A stretch of DNA of 64,000 bases from Chytriomyces cf. hyalinus JEL632 (GCA_025435555.1 JAIWWG010000025.1:186001-250000); one strand, 5' to 3'. Counted from the first letter of the stretch, positions 43,492 to 57,174 are shown. Notes: a model not told the origin generated them from the sequence alone. Program-made: numbers and translations.

Positions 43492-46400
43492 TCATCGCTG
43501 CGAAAATCGCCACGTGAGCAAGTCTTGCAGTCCCTCCTTCTCAAGGTACTCCGGATTGCTCAGTAAACCTGCGAGCTCTGTCATGAGAGCAGGTCTAGCC
43601 TCTACAATAATGGACTCCCCGTTTAGAAACATAGCGGAATCAATAACCAAAAAAAAATGCAACAAACCTTCGCCACCCCGAAAACATTCCATAACTTGAT
43701 GAATCCCCATCTCGCCAAGCAAGCGTACCATTTTTATGGACATGATTCGTACTTCATTGTCTGGGTCCCGCCAGAATCTGACGAGCAGATGCAGCACTTT
43801 GAGGACCACGAAGGCGTCATTGGACACGTGAGTGAGAAGTTGTGCCGTCAGACTAATGTAGTCTGCTTTCTGTTGTTTTCGTACATCGCGTCAGCCGGGA
43901 AAAAGAACAAAGAGAAAAGGAGAATGCACATACTCGACGGTAAATCTCAGTTCCTTCCGTCAACTTGTCCAAAAACAATGTAACAGTGTCTTGGATTTTC
44001 CTCAGCAGATCCGGCCGCCGTTGCTGTGTTAATTGCAGTGCGGGTTGTTGTTGGGTTCCCATCGCTCCAGGTACTGCTGCCGGCGGCGGTGTTAAAGATG
44101 TGGAAGTCGTGTTCTCGAGTTGGATTTTCGAAAGCGTGAGGAACGCTTCTACGGCTGTGATGCGGATTCCGCGGTGTTCGTTTTGGAGCATGTCTGCCAG
44201 GAATTGGAGGGCTGCTATCAAGTTTGCTTCCGTGCATTCTGAAGCGGTGGTGGGAGAGGTTAGGTTTTTTTTAGCTTTGGGAACGCCGGGAGTCTTTTTT
44301 TTTTTTTTTGGGTTATTCTTATTCTTACCGGTTGAGAGTGCATAATAAATTCCAAAACCGGAAGTCGCATGGAGAGCAAGAATCGTGATTCTTCTGAGCG
44401 ATTCGCTCTTTTTTTGGCCGATTTAGAAAACGGATTCTGCGAGGGGTGAGGAAATAAAACTGCCGAACCTTGCTTTCAAGCATTTCATCCATTTCCACTT
44501 TCTTCACATCCAGCGCCGACAGGCGGTCAGTGGTTCCTGATTTAACTGCTTCCAGTGTGGCTTTTTGGTTTTCTGCCTTGAGCGCTTCCAGAGCCTCATA
44601 TCTGGATGGGGTGAGCGGTTGAGACGGTGGAAAAAAAAAAGGAATCAGACGAAAATGTATAACGGATGAACCACTCAACTGCTCATCAGAAACAATGGGG
44701 ACATCCACAAACTCATTGAAAAAGTAAAAAGTACTCTCAAGCTCGGAATAGAGCTTCTCACGAATGGTCATGGCCTTTTCATTGCACGTGTTGATAAACT
44801 CTTCCAACCGCCGCGCGTATCCTTCGGTAGCTTCCATATTGATCCCGTCATAGGCAATCAGCAGGTTCGAAAACACGTCCAAAATGTGAATCTCGTTTTC
44901 AACATCGGGCGCAGCTTCCTCGACAGAGTCATTCAGATCGTCGTCATCCGTGGCGTGCTTGATGCCCATAAGAAGTTCTGTCTGAGCCAGATGCATAAGA
45001 ATGACCTGTTCTGCAACTTCGGGGTACTGCTTCATGCATTCGTGCAGAAGGGTCGTGTTATCCATGTTGAGCATCTAGTTTAAGAAAAGCTGTAAGATCT
45101 TTACACTAGCTTCCCCTGTCATAATTTCAAACGCGTACCCATTGGTACTTTGACAGAATTTGAGCACTGGGTTGATGAAAAGCAGAAGTGCTCTCCTCCA
45201 CAGTTTCCAGAATGGATGGCGTCACGGGTGAGGAATTCCGTGCGAATTTGGCTTCGTCGAGTCCATATCGGGTCGTAAACTTTTTTCTCCTATCAGATGC
45301 ATAGTATTTGGTGTTGAATGGATCTTTATCAGGTAGCGGCACTGAAAGTTCATTCTGTGTGTAAAGAATTGTGGTTGCTAAGTTGGTGATGGTCACAAAA
45401 GGGCCAGTCATTGGACTTACCGAATTTTCTGTCGTTGAAGCGGCTGTCACGCCAATTTTGGATATGGACGGTAGTTTGCAAGTTTCAAGCAGTCTGCCAC
45501 GCTGAGTACCAGCAAATGATTTGGCATTTTTCAAGGATGCAGATGCGAAATCGAGCATTCCGGAAAGGACGAGGACTTGCTTGGATTTACTCCGAACCTA
45601 CAAAAACGAACAGATTGAATAAATACGGACTGAAGTGGATTGGTTCAGAACGTACCTCCGCGTTGGAGTCCGCGAGGAAAGTGCATCCAAAATTCATTGC
45701 CTCATCTAAACGGTGGTTTGTTTGTTATTTTGACAGTTAGGCGGCTGTCTCGCGCACAAACTCACCTGGAGACAGGTACTTGATGAAAATTTGAAAGATT
45801 TGAAGACTCTTTAGCCGTAGCTGCACATCTTTCGATTTGATATACTACAAGAACAAACCCAAATCAGCCACATGAAAAACATGTCATTTAGAACCGGAAA
45901 AACAGGGCCAAAAACCTTTCTACATTTTCCAAGCATCGTCCGGAATATAGTGTGCTTCGGGCCAACTACACCGAGCAGCTTACTGATGGATCCATGTATC
46001 CTTTCAACAACATCATCCTCTGTGCAAGTCTCAATGAACCCTTGCAGTGCATCCAAGACTCGCATGATGTCATCTTGACCGACCATCAAAGACAACTCGA
46101 CTGCCGCCAAAAAATAATAATTCAAAATCAGCCAACGCAAGATTTGAAATCGTTACTGCAAAGTAACACGAACCACAAACGTAGATAGAGTACAGCCGCT
46201 TATTCAACGAAAATCGATGGCTCGTTATAATCGGGGTATACTTCCTTAACAGCTCAGGCGCTTTGTTGGCAGAAAAATCTCGAATCGCATCAATTCGGTA
46301 AAAGAGGTTAAACAGTTCTCCTTCGTTGGGGACGGCAGCACTTGTAACTTTTGTCAACATTTGTTTGAAAGCTGGTGGCGAGAATTCTGTAAAGGTTGAG

Positions 46401-49400
46401 GGAACATGTTTACAAATCCGTTTCTTACAGAAAAGGCTGGGCTGGAGTTTTTCGTACCGCTAATATTCTTTAGACCCAATGCTGCGGCTTGAATAAAGTG
46501 CGTCTTGTCAGCAGACAAGTCATGAGCCAGGGATGAAACAAGAATATCAAGGCTCTCTGTCACGATACTCTCATAAGAGCAGCAAAATTCAGACAACACC
46601 AAAAGCGCGTATCCCTGGCAAAACAAACAAACAGAGTTGAAAAAGGAACGCAAACTCGAAATTGCTTTTTTCCTCAAACCTGCATATGTTTACTTGATTG
46701 CATTGCCATGAGATGGTAGACAACTTGACTTATATTCATTGAGGGCAACATGGTCGTGTACGTTTTCGCAATTTCTTTCATTCGAGTCATGAGTTTTTGC
46801 GAGATTCGAGGCAGATTGAATCCATCATCTTCCGTAGGCTATTGAGGCAGCGTTAGCATCAGACTGTGGGTATTCAAAGGGAGCCCCCTTACACACCAGT
46901 TGATCCGTCACATCCGGATTCGTAGAGTTTAATTCCCCAAGATCGGCAATTACATCGCTCAGTAGCTTCATGTTTGTGTGAATTGAAACACCGTCCAACA
47001 AGAGCTCTTCCCACGTCCTATACATGAGCGAAGATTCTGTTTTTCAATTCACGAAATCCATGACTAACATTCCAAGAAAATGCTTACACATTATTCATGA
47101 TAAAAGAATCATCTGTATGCGGCGAAATGACTCTCAACATGATCTCGAGTTTGGACGGCAGCTTTCTCAAAAACTTTGCAAAAGCCACGCGAATTGGTTT
47201 ATACGGGTCTGCGTACAGAGGTAACAGGATCCACATGATGGTTGCAGTTTCGATAGAGTCTAGGTGCTGGATTTGGTTTCTGATTGAAACAAAGGCGGCG
47301 TAACGAACGTCGTGACTTTCTGAAGTGAGATGTTTCAAAAGTTCTTGAACAATTGCGTAGGCAATGGATGCAACTGGAAACGAGCCCAGTGATAATATGC
47401 TGCAAACGGCGACCCCTTTTTTAACCAATTTCGCAGTTATAAAGTCTGTTGTGCGAAAGCAACCAAAGTAAGGATTCACATACGACTCAGCTCATCGCTC
47501 GATAACGCAGACAGCAGAGGATCACTCGCCAACTCCGCTCCGCCCTTCTTTATAAGGTTAATCTCGCTCGAAACATACTCATGAAAGTCTTTTGCATTGT
47601 TTGCGGACACGCAATGAAACACGAGCGGGTAAATTCGACAAGCTGCGCGACTGACTTCAGGCTCTTCATTCGTAAGTAACGTGCGAAGAACGTCTCGAAT
47701 ATCGGGAAGTTTTGCCGAGACTCCGTTTGGAAATACCAAGAGAAACGTTTCAATAAGTTCCATTGCGCCAATTTTGACGGCATGGCTTGGGGAGTTGAAG
47801 GCAACATCCAAAGCCATATCCAGGAATTGGATCAAAATAGCAGGACTTAATCCTGTTAGCTTCACGCGAACGAGAAGAGTGAGAATGTCCAGGCCAGACC
47901 TTTGATTTCAAACACGAGTTGGTCAGTTTTCATGATCACGCCTGAGCTAAAATTACAATCAAATCTTACAGCTGGTACGCCCACATTTTATGATTAAGCA
48001 TTTGGGTGCTCACAAACTCTAGGAGTCCTCGCAGAATCCCTGGATGAGCGACATTCTGCCGAAATCCTGTAAATACAGCCGCAACACATGCGGCGCTATC
48101 ATACGAAAAGAAAAAAACCAAATAAAAAGTGGAAATAAAAAAAGTGTTAGAAACATTTGATACATTCTGTGCATTCAATACGTACTGTCGAAAGATTGGG
48201 TCAGGCATTCCGCAGGTGGGCAGAAGACAAAGCATGAAGCCACAAATGAATCGACGCTTATTTGCGGGGGTAGTGGGCATCACATCGCGGCTGTCGCTCT
48301 CAGATTCCTGGTTATTTAGGCTTTTTAAATAAAATAGAATCCAAGTGGTGATATGAATCAGGTTTCACGAACGGTGACGGGAGGAGGTGTCATTGAAAGC
48401 TTCGTCAACACAATCGAGATCCAAAAAGGCGCATGAATAAAGTTTCTCGTGTAATCGTAATCGTCGGGTCGAACGAGCTGGCTGTCTATGTTATGGCTTG
48501 AGAACCTGCAGTCCAAAAGATGCAGCGCATGGAATTAAAAGAATCACCAGTCACTCCCTCCAAATAGAATCCCCAGAAAGCGTCCGCATTTGTTTCCAGT
48601 GTCATACTTTCAATCAAGTCCGTCAACTTTGATTTGTCCTTCAGAATGGCGTTTGCCAAATCGTCGTACGCTTTGATGGTGTGTACTACTGATTTACTCA
48701 GGCTATCTTTCACAAGTCCCAAAGGAATCAGCAGCTCCTTCATTGCTGCAACCTTTTCAATTTGATTGCAGATGTGAGAAATGACTTTGCGGGCGCTATT
48801 TTTCGAAGGGCAACACGTAACTCAGCCATGACCACAGCCACGGGAATATGAAAAAATTTCCACCATACCAGCTAATATTCTGGTCGCCAATCGCCGAAAA
48901 CAGCATCCCGATCGCAGCGCCCCAAAGTCCACTTGAACGCCAGAAATCGCCAGACGATCCAATAATATCGTAAACTTGCAGCCTCACTTCGAAATTAGGA
49001 TGGAAGATGATTTTCAACAGACTGTTCAACAGCTGCGAGGTGTTTCGAAAGTAATTAGTTTCGCAAAAGGAAAGTGTGACCAAATCCAACCTCCTCTTTT
49101 GTGTCGTCGCCAAGTCGATCAAGTGGGAAATCTCGAATGAGGCCTAGTATTGAGCATAAAAGTGGCTGGAAAACGTGTTTGTTTTTGGTGTTGAAATATT
49201 TTGGGGAAACTGAAATCACTCAACTGCACTAGTCTTTGTCTGCATCAGATTTTGCAAGAAAGACCAAGCATAGTTGATATCGGCAGAGTTTGAAGCGTTC
49301 AATCTTGGAATAAGCGCCTTGACAACTCTCACGGTAGATAGTTGAATATCCTCGTCTTGGCAGCTTAGAAGGGGCAGGAGCGCTTGCATCAAGTTGGCAT

Positions 49401-51527
49401 CCAGCTATGAAAGAACAGTTGGTGCCATTCGGTTTCAAAAAAACAAGTTGCAAACAACACTAACCTTCTCACTCTTTGCCCCCCACAGCCGCACAATGTC
49501 CAGCTGCCTCAGCTTCAAAGTCTTCGGCAAATATTCGAATGAATTAACAAGTTTCTGCAGCAATTTCGGCGCAATCGGTGGTGCCATCAACGCCGCCGCG
49601 TCGAGCACGTCTCGCAGTTTCGCGTCGTCCGCGAAACTCTCGCCAGAAACACGCGACGCGACGCGGTCTGCATCGAAAAAAAGCGAGTCGTACGTGACCG
49701 CGTCGGCGTCCAAAGTGCGGCGCAGCTTCGAAATCAGTTCCTTGACTTTTGTTTTGACTGGTGTTTGTGCGCCACCTGTGCAAATGCTTTCGAGAATTGT
49801 CAGATACAGAAACGCTGCCAAAGGATCCGTGTCAAGACACCCAGTCAGAATAAACGTGAGCAGCGATGGTTGAAGTTCCACCAGTCGTGGGTGCTGGAGC
49901 AGACTTGTGTGTAAAGCTGCGCTTGCTCCGTACCGCACAAGCGGCGGAGACGCGCGGAAATGATTGCTGAGGCTTTTGACAAATTCTTCGAGGGCTTCGA
50001 ACTGCTCCGAAGCTCCGGCGATCGGAATTGATTTTGTCTTATTGGCGGGAATGGAGTAGTACATGATGTTTGTGAATGTTTCGAGAGTCCACGGCAGCAA
50101 GTCATACGATGACTCATTGGTCGGAGTAAGCAGGTTGAGGAAGAAATTGAACCCCGTTCCTGAAAATGAATGCCGCGTTAAGAACCAGAAAGAATTGGGA
50201 TTGTTGTTATTCACCGTAGGCGTGCAAGTCGTGGGGCCCTGGAGTTTTTTGCTCCAGTTCTGGGATTCGTTCAACCAGTTGCTTTACCGTTGCTTTAATT
50301 TCCTCCGTTTCAAGGACCGTCTGTTCGCGCATTTCTTTAGTTGACGACTCTCAACCAGAACAAATTTTAAGCAGTCACCTTGGCATCCAGATTTAAAAGA
50401 GTGCTGATGATTCCATACGTCAGGGAAGAATCAAAAGCTGCATAGATGGGAGCCAGCAAACCCAATCCCTGAGTGCGAAAAACATGAAAAACCTCGCGTA
50501 ACAATCAGAAACAAAACGCGAAACCTTGATCAACACAATCCTGTCTGGAAACACTTTTGTGATGCTTGCAATGGATCCGAACGAAAAGTAAAGATTCCAA
50601 ACAGCAGCCAAATGGTCCTCCTCCAAAAATATTTTCCCGTTTTCAAAGACAACGCGTGTCAAAGCGGTGATGCAAATTCCGCGTATATTCGGATCCAGGC
50701 ATGTGAAGAAGGCTTCGAGACCAGCAACGAGAGGGATGGCCATGGGAGCCAAACTCGGGCCAATCATTTTAAACAGTTCGTGAACAGAATTGTAAAGCTC
50801 TGTCCAATGTGTCAACGGAGTGCTGGCCAGTCAAAGTGACGCGAAGTAGCGACAACAAACTCACCTCGATCATCTAACATGATTCCCAGTAATATGACGC
50901 CGACTCTAGAATCATCGCGCATTGCTTGAGCCTGTGCCGGTCCTAGTCTTGCTGCCAGAATGGACGCAAGCTGGACTAAAAGCAACACAGCCCCAGACCG
51001 AACCACGTCCTCCGTGTTTGCAAGCACGGCAACCAGTCGCACAGCTTCGTGTACCGCCCGTGCTTCGACAGCATTGTCTTCGCGCATTGCCGCTGTAGTC
51101 GAGGAAGTGTCAGGATTTGCGCCGTTCGCGTCTGTTGTTTTTTTTTGTTGCCCGTGCCGTGGATGTTGTCGATTGAGAAACAACGAGAGAGAAAAACATG
51201 CGTCAAGTTTTCGTCCGATTCCAGTCTCTGCCGTGACTCATTCCACTTACCTTTCGTCATTGCCTCGATCCCGGCGGCAGCATACAGCATCCCACTCCCA
51301 CCTCCCTCAGTGCTGAATGCGTATGACAGGCTTTCGACAGCCTGCGTGTGGGAGGAAAAGAATCCTCCCGTGTCGCGTAGCCAGGCAGCAATGAGTGGCT
51401 TCTCGGGTGCCATGATGCTGAATTGCGCTTGGTTTGAAAGCGAAAGTGCTGTTGCATTGCTCGGTGCTGCTGATGTTGCGCGTCGTAAGGCAGGCCCCGT
51501 AGGTGCTTGCAGTCCTGCTGCGGCCAT
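43492..51527 (-). CDS. Giant HEAT/armadillo-repeat protein, function not recognised
   Basis: A continuous exon chain runs from the ATG at 51527 to the stop at 43492, likely more than 2000 residues over about 20 exons. I checked the 45061-45132 region: the frame before it (ILSKYQW) splices to MLNMDNTTLLHEC, so this is one gene, not two. The protein is nearly all paired helices of HEAT type, for example ITAVEAFLTLSKIQLEN, LQLKSLQIFQ-like stretches and SHAVKIGAMELIETFLLVF. A Pro/Gln-rich loop (PPPAAVPGAMG) occurs near the end and an acidic loop (TDDDDLNDS) in the middle. There is no catalytic motif or membrane helix. HEAT giants serve as scaffolds (transport, TOR, ribosome, focadhesin/RST1, ciliary). 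I cannot place it. Exact exon borders are not listed. Confidence 0.6.
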
Positions 51528-51925
51528 TTTGAGCGTGTTTTCTTGGTTAATTTTTTTTTCTTTTGTTTGGACTTTTTTGACAAGCCTTTTTTTTTTTTTG
51601 ATGAGGAAAACAACAAGGCTTCATTTTACAACAAAAAACATCCGAAGAAAAAAGATACGGTATACCTTCAGTCACCTCTCGTGGAAAAAAAAGAAAACAA
51701 AAGGAAACGAAACAAAACTAATCCTGTCCCCGCAAATGGAAAAAAAAGTGTCCGCGCAAAGAGGGATCACAATGGGAAAAATAAACAATAAATGTGGAAG
51801 ATGTGGTAATAATATTATAATTGAAAGGGAGTGGAGCACATCACAAAAACGTGCGGTGCATAAAAAAGTTCAGAAACAAGAAAAAGGTCGCGTCAAAAGA
51901 ACGGAGGACACCGGAAGACATCTGA
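51528..51925. other. Intergenic region
   Basis: This lies upstream of the HEAT gene and downstream of the cyclase gene (both minus). Homopolymer T (51586-51599 and nearby) and A-rich tracts fill it. No gene is supported. Confidence 0.5.
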
Positions 51926-54590
51926 TCAGTCCCTGGGAATGATGCTCAAAACTTGATAAATCATGACCTGCATTTCATAATTCATTGAGTATCAAAGAAG
52001 CAACAGACAAGACAGAGTTAACGTAACAAACCTCATTCTTCTTTCCTTTAAACCGTCTCGGTCCAACGGGTTCTACGGTCACCCAGTCTTTCACAGCCAA
52101 ATACGTGTCCTCGGAAATCAAAACTTGGTTACTCTGGGCAGCATCACACATGCGGGATGCGGTATTCACGGCGTCCCCAATGCACGTGTACTCAAGCCTC
52201 TGAGCGCACCCAATGAATCCCGCCAGTAGATTTCCTTCAATACAAAAAGAGATGAGAAGGAAGAAACGAAAACTCACGGAAAAATAAATTTGGTTTGTTT
52301 TTTGCTCACCCGTATTGACTCCCACTCCAACCCGAATCGGCTCTTTTCCGCGCCGCTCACGCTCTTCATTCATTTCACGCATTGTTTCAATGTATTCCAT
52401 GGCAGTCGCAACGCTACGATACTCTGAATCGACTTCCTCATCCAAAGTCCCAAACACGGCCATCAGTGCGTCACCAATGTACTTGTCCACAATCCCTTCA
52501 TACTTGAAGACAACGCGCACAAGCTGAAAATTAAAGAAAATGAAACGGTAGGGTTGGTAAGCAAGGGCAAACAAAGGGGTAACTAATAAACTTAGAAAAA
52601 TGCTTCCTCACTCGCTCAAAATAGTCATTCAGCATGTTCACGACCTCGCCCGGACTCAGACTTTCACTTAGATTGGTAAACCCGCGAATATCGACAAAGA
52701 CAATTGTGCCAACCATCTCTTTACCACTGCGCTGAATAAGTCCACCTCGATCCGCCATTTTCTCTACAACGTGGGGAGGCAAGAAACGAGACAGTTGTTC
52801 AGTGATTCGCGCCTTTGTTTCCACTTCTTGCATGAGGATCATATTTTCAATGGCCATCGCCGTTTGATTCGAAATGGCCTTCACAAGACTGAGATCTTTA
52901 GAGCTGAAGGAGGAATTGAGTTTGTCTCGAGAATCGAGATGAAGGATACCGTGAACCTTTTGCAAAACGAAGATAAAAAAAGTGACAGGAAAGGAAGGTT
53001 ACAATTGAAAAACGAACACTGAAAAAAAAACAAAATCTAACCTGGGCATGCGCAATCAGGGGCACACAAATCACACTTCGAATCTGACCGTACCGCACAC
53101 TTGCGGCCATCCCCAAACTCGGATCTTCCGTCGCATCCCTAGAGATTAAACTGATTCTCGTGTCAAACACGCGCCTCAGAATCGTACTACTGAGTAGAAT
53201 CTCCTTCCCCTCCTGCGCACTCCCTGGACGCACTTTGACGTAATGTGTGACAAGGTTTCCCGTCGTTTCATCCACTAGCAACACCACCCCGCGGTCAATC
53301 GGCAAAATCTCAAACATCAAGTCCAGCGATTTCGCCAAAAGCGGTGTGATATCGTTCGTTAAGCTCATTTTACTGAGCTCATACGCAAGCCGCAACTTTT
53401 CATAGTCTTCCTTCATCGTATTTCCGTCCGTCACTTCACTGAGGGGTCTAAAGTCAATGTCTTCATCCTGAATTTCGGCGCTGATGGTGACCGTTTCTTC
53501 ATATTTACTTTCACTGGGAAGAATGGTGACGAGCTTCACATTGTCTTCGGCTTCTTTTGTTAGATACATGCTTTGGTGACGGCTCGCGCGATTGAGAGAT
53601 GGCATAGTGTCGTACCAGCTGGCGCGAGTGGGGGGTCCAGATGGTCCAGCACTTGCAGGAGTCACATCCCCAGCCATATGCTCGTCAATAAAAGTGAGGA
53701 CAATAATGCCAAGGGCAACTTTGTCCCCATCTTGGAGACGGTGCAAAGTATCAGGAATAATATTGATGGCATTCACCCGAACGCCGTTTGCTGAATTCTT
53801 GTCTTTGATATAATAAGCATGACGGTCGCTGGGGAATAGGTGATCATAGATTTAAAACAGATGGGCAGAGACACAAGGGGGTGGAGATAGAAAATACCCA
53901 TCAATCTGCTTTTTGATGACGCAGGCATGGTACTTTGATATTTTTGGGTCGTTGAGGACTATGTGGTTGTTGTTGTTTCTGCCGATCGTGGTTTCGTCCC
54001 TCATGAGAGTGAAATGGTTTTTGCCACCAAAGGAGGTGTAATTAAAGAACTCTGCCGGTTGCAAGACACTTTTTGCTGTAACTGAGGATCTACAGCGAGA
54101 GGGAATGAACACAAGTAAGGAGATGAGAATGCGTGCAATATATATACGGGCAAGAATACCTGCGTGGCGTCATGTGCATGACAATCTTTGACTGGTGCTT
54201 GTTCAGGGCGACGGCAGATGACGCCATCGTGGGTGGCTCTCTCTCAAGTCCCTCGGCCGCTGAAGAAGCCGTCGAAGGTCTCCGTGCGTCCCGTTCCCTT
54301 GTGTTGTCCTTGTTGTTGTATCCATTGTTGAGCTCCCTACCCCCAGCGCGGACGCCCAAGTCGCGCCTGTCCCCCCTGTCCCCCCTGTCTCCTCTGTCCC
54401 TGTCAATCCTGTCTCTCTCCCGTTCTCTGTCTCTGTACTCCGACGTCGGGTACTGTGGCGGTGTGGCTGCCCCGCCGTACGGATCGCGGTCTCTGTCCCT
54501 GTCCCGTTCCCGCTCACGATCGCGGTCTCTGTCTCGTTCGCGGGTTGTTCGGACGCTGATGTTGTCGTTGCTGGCGCGTCTCGCTTCCAT
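51926..54590 (-). CDS. FHA-GAF class III adenylate cyclase
   Basis: Seven exons (54590-54160, 54089-53898, 53828-53042, 52956-52612, 52523-52310, 52234-52032, 51967-51926) give 737 residues. The N-terminal 100 residues are dominated by RD/RE repeats. An FHA domain follows (TTIGRNNNNHIVLNDPKISK, YYIKDKNSANGVRVN), then a GAF domain (PIDRGVVLLVDETTGNLV; GILHLDSRD), then a class III cyclase. Catalytic features are VFVDIRGFT and YIGDALMAVFG (the two metal Asp), Lys in VDKYIGD, Thr in LEYTCIGD and N/R in AVNTASRM. The Lys/Thr pair indicates ATP, so it should make cAMP. No membrane helix is present, so it is soluble. FHA reads phospho-Thr and GAF may bind a small ligand. This order is known in some bacteria and flagellates but is not the usual fungal Cyr1 form. 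Confidence 0.9.
54350..54545 (-). repeat. Arg-Asp/Arg-Glu coding repeat at the cyclase N-terminus
   Basis: On the minus strand this part of exon 1 codes alternating R and D/E (for example RDRDRERERDRDRDRDP, later RDRGDRGDRGDRRD). The plus strand shows repeated gtctctgtccctgtc-like units. Mixed-charge RD/RE tracts tend to bind RNA or phase separate. Repeat number may vary between strains. Confidence 0.8.
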
Positions 54591-55108
54591 CGTTTGAAAC
54601 CAACAAGTTCCAATTATTTTATAAATCTTGAAGAAAAGCCGGTCATGATTGGAAAGCTGAATATTCTTCAGTCCCAAAATCACGCTCACAGTGCACAGCA
54701 AACGATCGACGGTTCGTTAGATTGATTCTAGGCGGAGGTTTGCCTTCAGCCGTCAGTCGGCGTGAGCGTGCTAGGTTTACTCGTAAAACAGTTTCGCGCT
54801 CATTTGAAATCATTTCGAATTCAGTCCTACTGTGCGACCAGCACAATCACGCTGCGTTTGAGCAGAAGATCCCGTTATATTTTACTGGGGGTGGTTGTGA
54901 GTGTGCGTACTATCGTATGCATAATAAACACAGAATCCAACACGAGATGAGATGGGGAGATGACGCTCTGCTGTCACTGATGCCGTAGTAGTGCCAGCCA
55001 TGCCAGGCATTCATCGACCGTGGGCACCTTGTGTTGAAGGATTCATGTGTCCCAAACAAGGCTGAACAGAAAATCTGTTTCACTTTGCCTGAACAAAATC
55101 ATCAATCA
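54591..55108. other. Divergent promoter region
   Basis: The region lies between the cyclase start (54590, minus) and the mannanase start (55109, plus). Small open frames here have no support. No named site is recognised. Confidence 0.45.
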
Positions 55109-56887
55109 ATGCACGTTGCCATTGCAGCATTCACCGCTGCCCTGCTCGCAGCACCATCGTTGGCCCAGGTCTCCCCTCCCGTGCGCATTCTTGGTTCCAA
55201 TGGCCTTCCTTTGGACAAGTGTGCCTACAACCCTGCCAGCGGACTTGCCCGCCTGGAGCCACCGCTGACCAACCAGATGATGTTGGGTATGTCGCTTGAC
55301 TGGAGCTATGAAACCCCCATCAAGAGTAGAACAAAGACCCGCGGATACGCCGCTGCTGTGTAGTGAGTCACGGCTGCGCTCGTTCCTTGTTTTTTGCAGC
55401 CTGCTGATCCGACGTCACCCCCCACCACCACCCCTTCTTCCTTACCAGTAACGCATGGCTTGATTTGGTGCCAAACACATTCGACGGTGTCGGTTTCGAC
55501 AACAGCAGTTTCAACTGGTGCGCAATGGACTGTGACGCTCGTGTAACTTTAGGCTCACTCAAAACTCAATTTGAGCACGCAGGTTCGGATCTGAAGCCGG
55601 CCGTGTTGGTGCCATGCTCGAGCTGACGCTGAACCCGCCCAAGGATGCGAGGACCTTCGATCTCAAGGACTTGACTCCGAAGATGTACGATGACATTGGG
55701 AAAATGTGTCAGATCGTGAACCAGCAATACGGCGTGCCCATCTTTTTACGTTGGTATGTGGACCCCTTGCAAGCCCTTGACTCAACACCACATCCTTGGC
55801 TTGGTCCATCTTACACTCTCTCTTCTATGCGGAAATCGTTTATGAAGGGCTCACGAAATGAATGGTGACTGGTATGGTTGGGGAAACGAACCCCGTGCCT
55901 TTATCGAATCATGGAAGCTCATGACCGACGCTGTTCGCAAGCACACAAACATGACTGCAATGGTGTGGGCACCCAACATTGGTATGACTTACCCCTTCGT
56001 TGGCGGTGGCGCGCGCGAGAGTCCAGCTCGTGGTGGTCTCGACTTTGATGTGCTCGATTCCAACAGCGATGGAAAGATTAACGAATGCGACAACCCATAC
56101 ATGCCGTTTTGGTAAGTTTTCCATGGCAAATTTTTTTTTATATATTCTTCATTGAACTAAATCAACTCCCATTTCCTTGTGCAGGCCTGGTGATGAATAC
56201 GTTGACTGGGTTGGACTTTCCCTCTACTACTACCCTCGCCAGAACTGCCACAACAACTGTCTCACCCCTGCCGATGCCTTTGTGTCCCAACTCACCGGAG
56301 TCAACAGCCCGGACACCCCCCCTGCCTCCATGTGTCCAACCGACCTATGGATTCAAACACACGACTTTTACCAGCAATTCGCCGCCTCAAAAAACAAGCC
56401 CTTCATGCTCCCTGAAACCGGAGCCCCTTGGGTGCCAACCTTCGCAAACCGCACTGGTGCCGTGAGTGAGGTTGCAATCAAGGACGCATGGTACAAGCAA
56501 ATTTTCTCCACCGAAACATTGGCACGTTTCCCCAAACTTAAGCTTGCTGTCAACTTTGAGGAAATTAAGGATCTTGCGCTCGATAAGGAACCCGCCACTC
56601 AAGACTGGAGAGTGACCAACAACTCAGAAACAGTGAAATGGTGGAACGGATTAATCAACGATTTTAAGGACAATTTGAGAGACCCTACGCAGCTTGTCTA
56701 CCACTGCGATGGAAGCATTACGTTTGGAGACAAGTTTGCACAGACACCTGCAACTGGTGGGAATACAGGTGGAAACGGTGGAAACAGTGGTACTACAAGC
56801 CCGTCAAAGAGTGGTGGTGTTGCGATGGTTGCTTCTATGTCGCTTGGACTTGCTGTTTTATCTGTTTCCTTGCTGTTGAACCTGTAA
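55109..56887 (+). CDS. GPI-anchored GH26-like beta-mannanase
   Basis: Five exons (55109-55362, 55449-55517, 55583-55753, 55848-56111, 56185-56887) code 486 residues. The start at 55109 gives a signal peptide (MHVAIAAFTAALLAAPSLA). Joining exons 3 and 4 restores RWAHEMNGDWYGWG, with the GH26 acid/base Glu. Later come WVGLSLYYYP and the second Glu in LPETGAPW, the probable nucleophile. The tail is Gly/Ser/Thr-rich with a final hydrophobic GPI signal (VAMVASMSLGLAVLSVSLLL). GH26 enzymes cut beta-1,4-mannan or related glucans by a retaining mechanism; a wall-anchored form could act on host plant or algal walls, or on the fungus's own wall. Subfamily and exact substrate are not settled. Cys-rich inserts are present. 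Confidence 0.85.
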
Positions 56888-57174
56888 GTTGGGTGTGGGT
56901 CTGGGGGGAGTGACAGGAACAGAGATGAAACAGCGGCAGCGTAATTCGTTGTTCTATTTTATTACCTCCTATCCAATTCTTATTTCCTGGGCTAGTTCAG
57001 CTTCTCTTAACGTCACTTGTCAAGTCTTTTAACTCAGTTTAGAAAAAAAAAAGTTACAATCAAATTTTACGTTAGTTGATTGTGCACAGTTCGCGTGTTT
57101 CTCCAATCGCCTCATTGTACAAAACTACTTCGCAAGTTTATTAACTAATTTGGTGTCAAAGCCAACTCCACCCT

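Noticed and set aside
45061-45132. Possible gene boundary at the ATG of MLNMDNTT
   Set aside because: GT-AG splicing joins the upstream frame directly to this ATG codon, so it is an exon start rather than a gene start.
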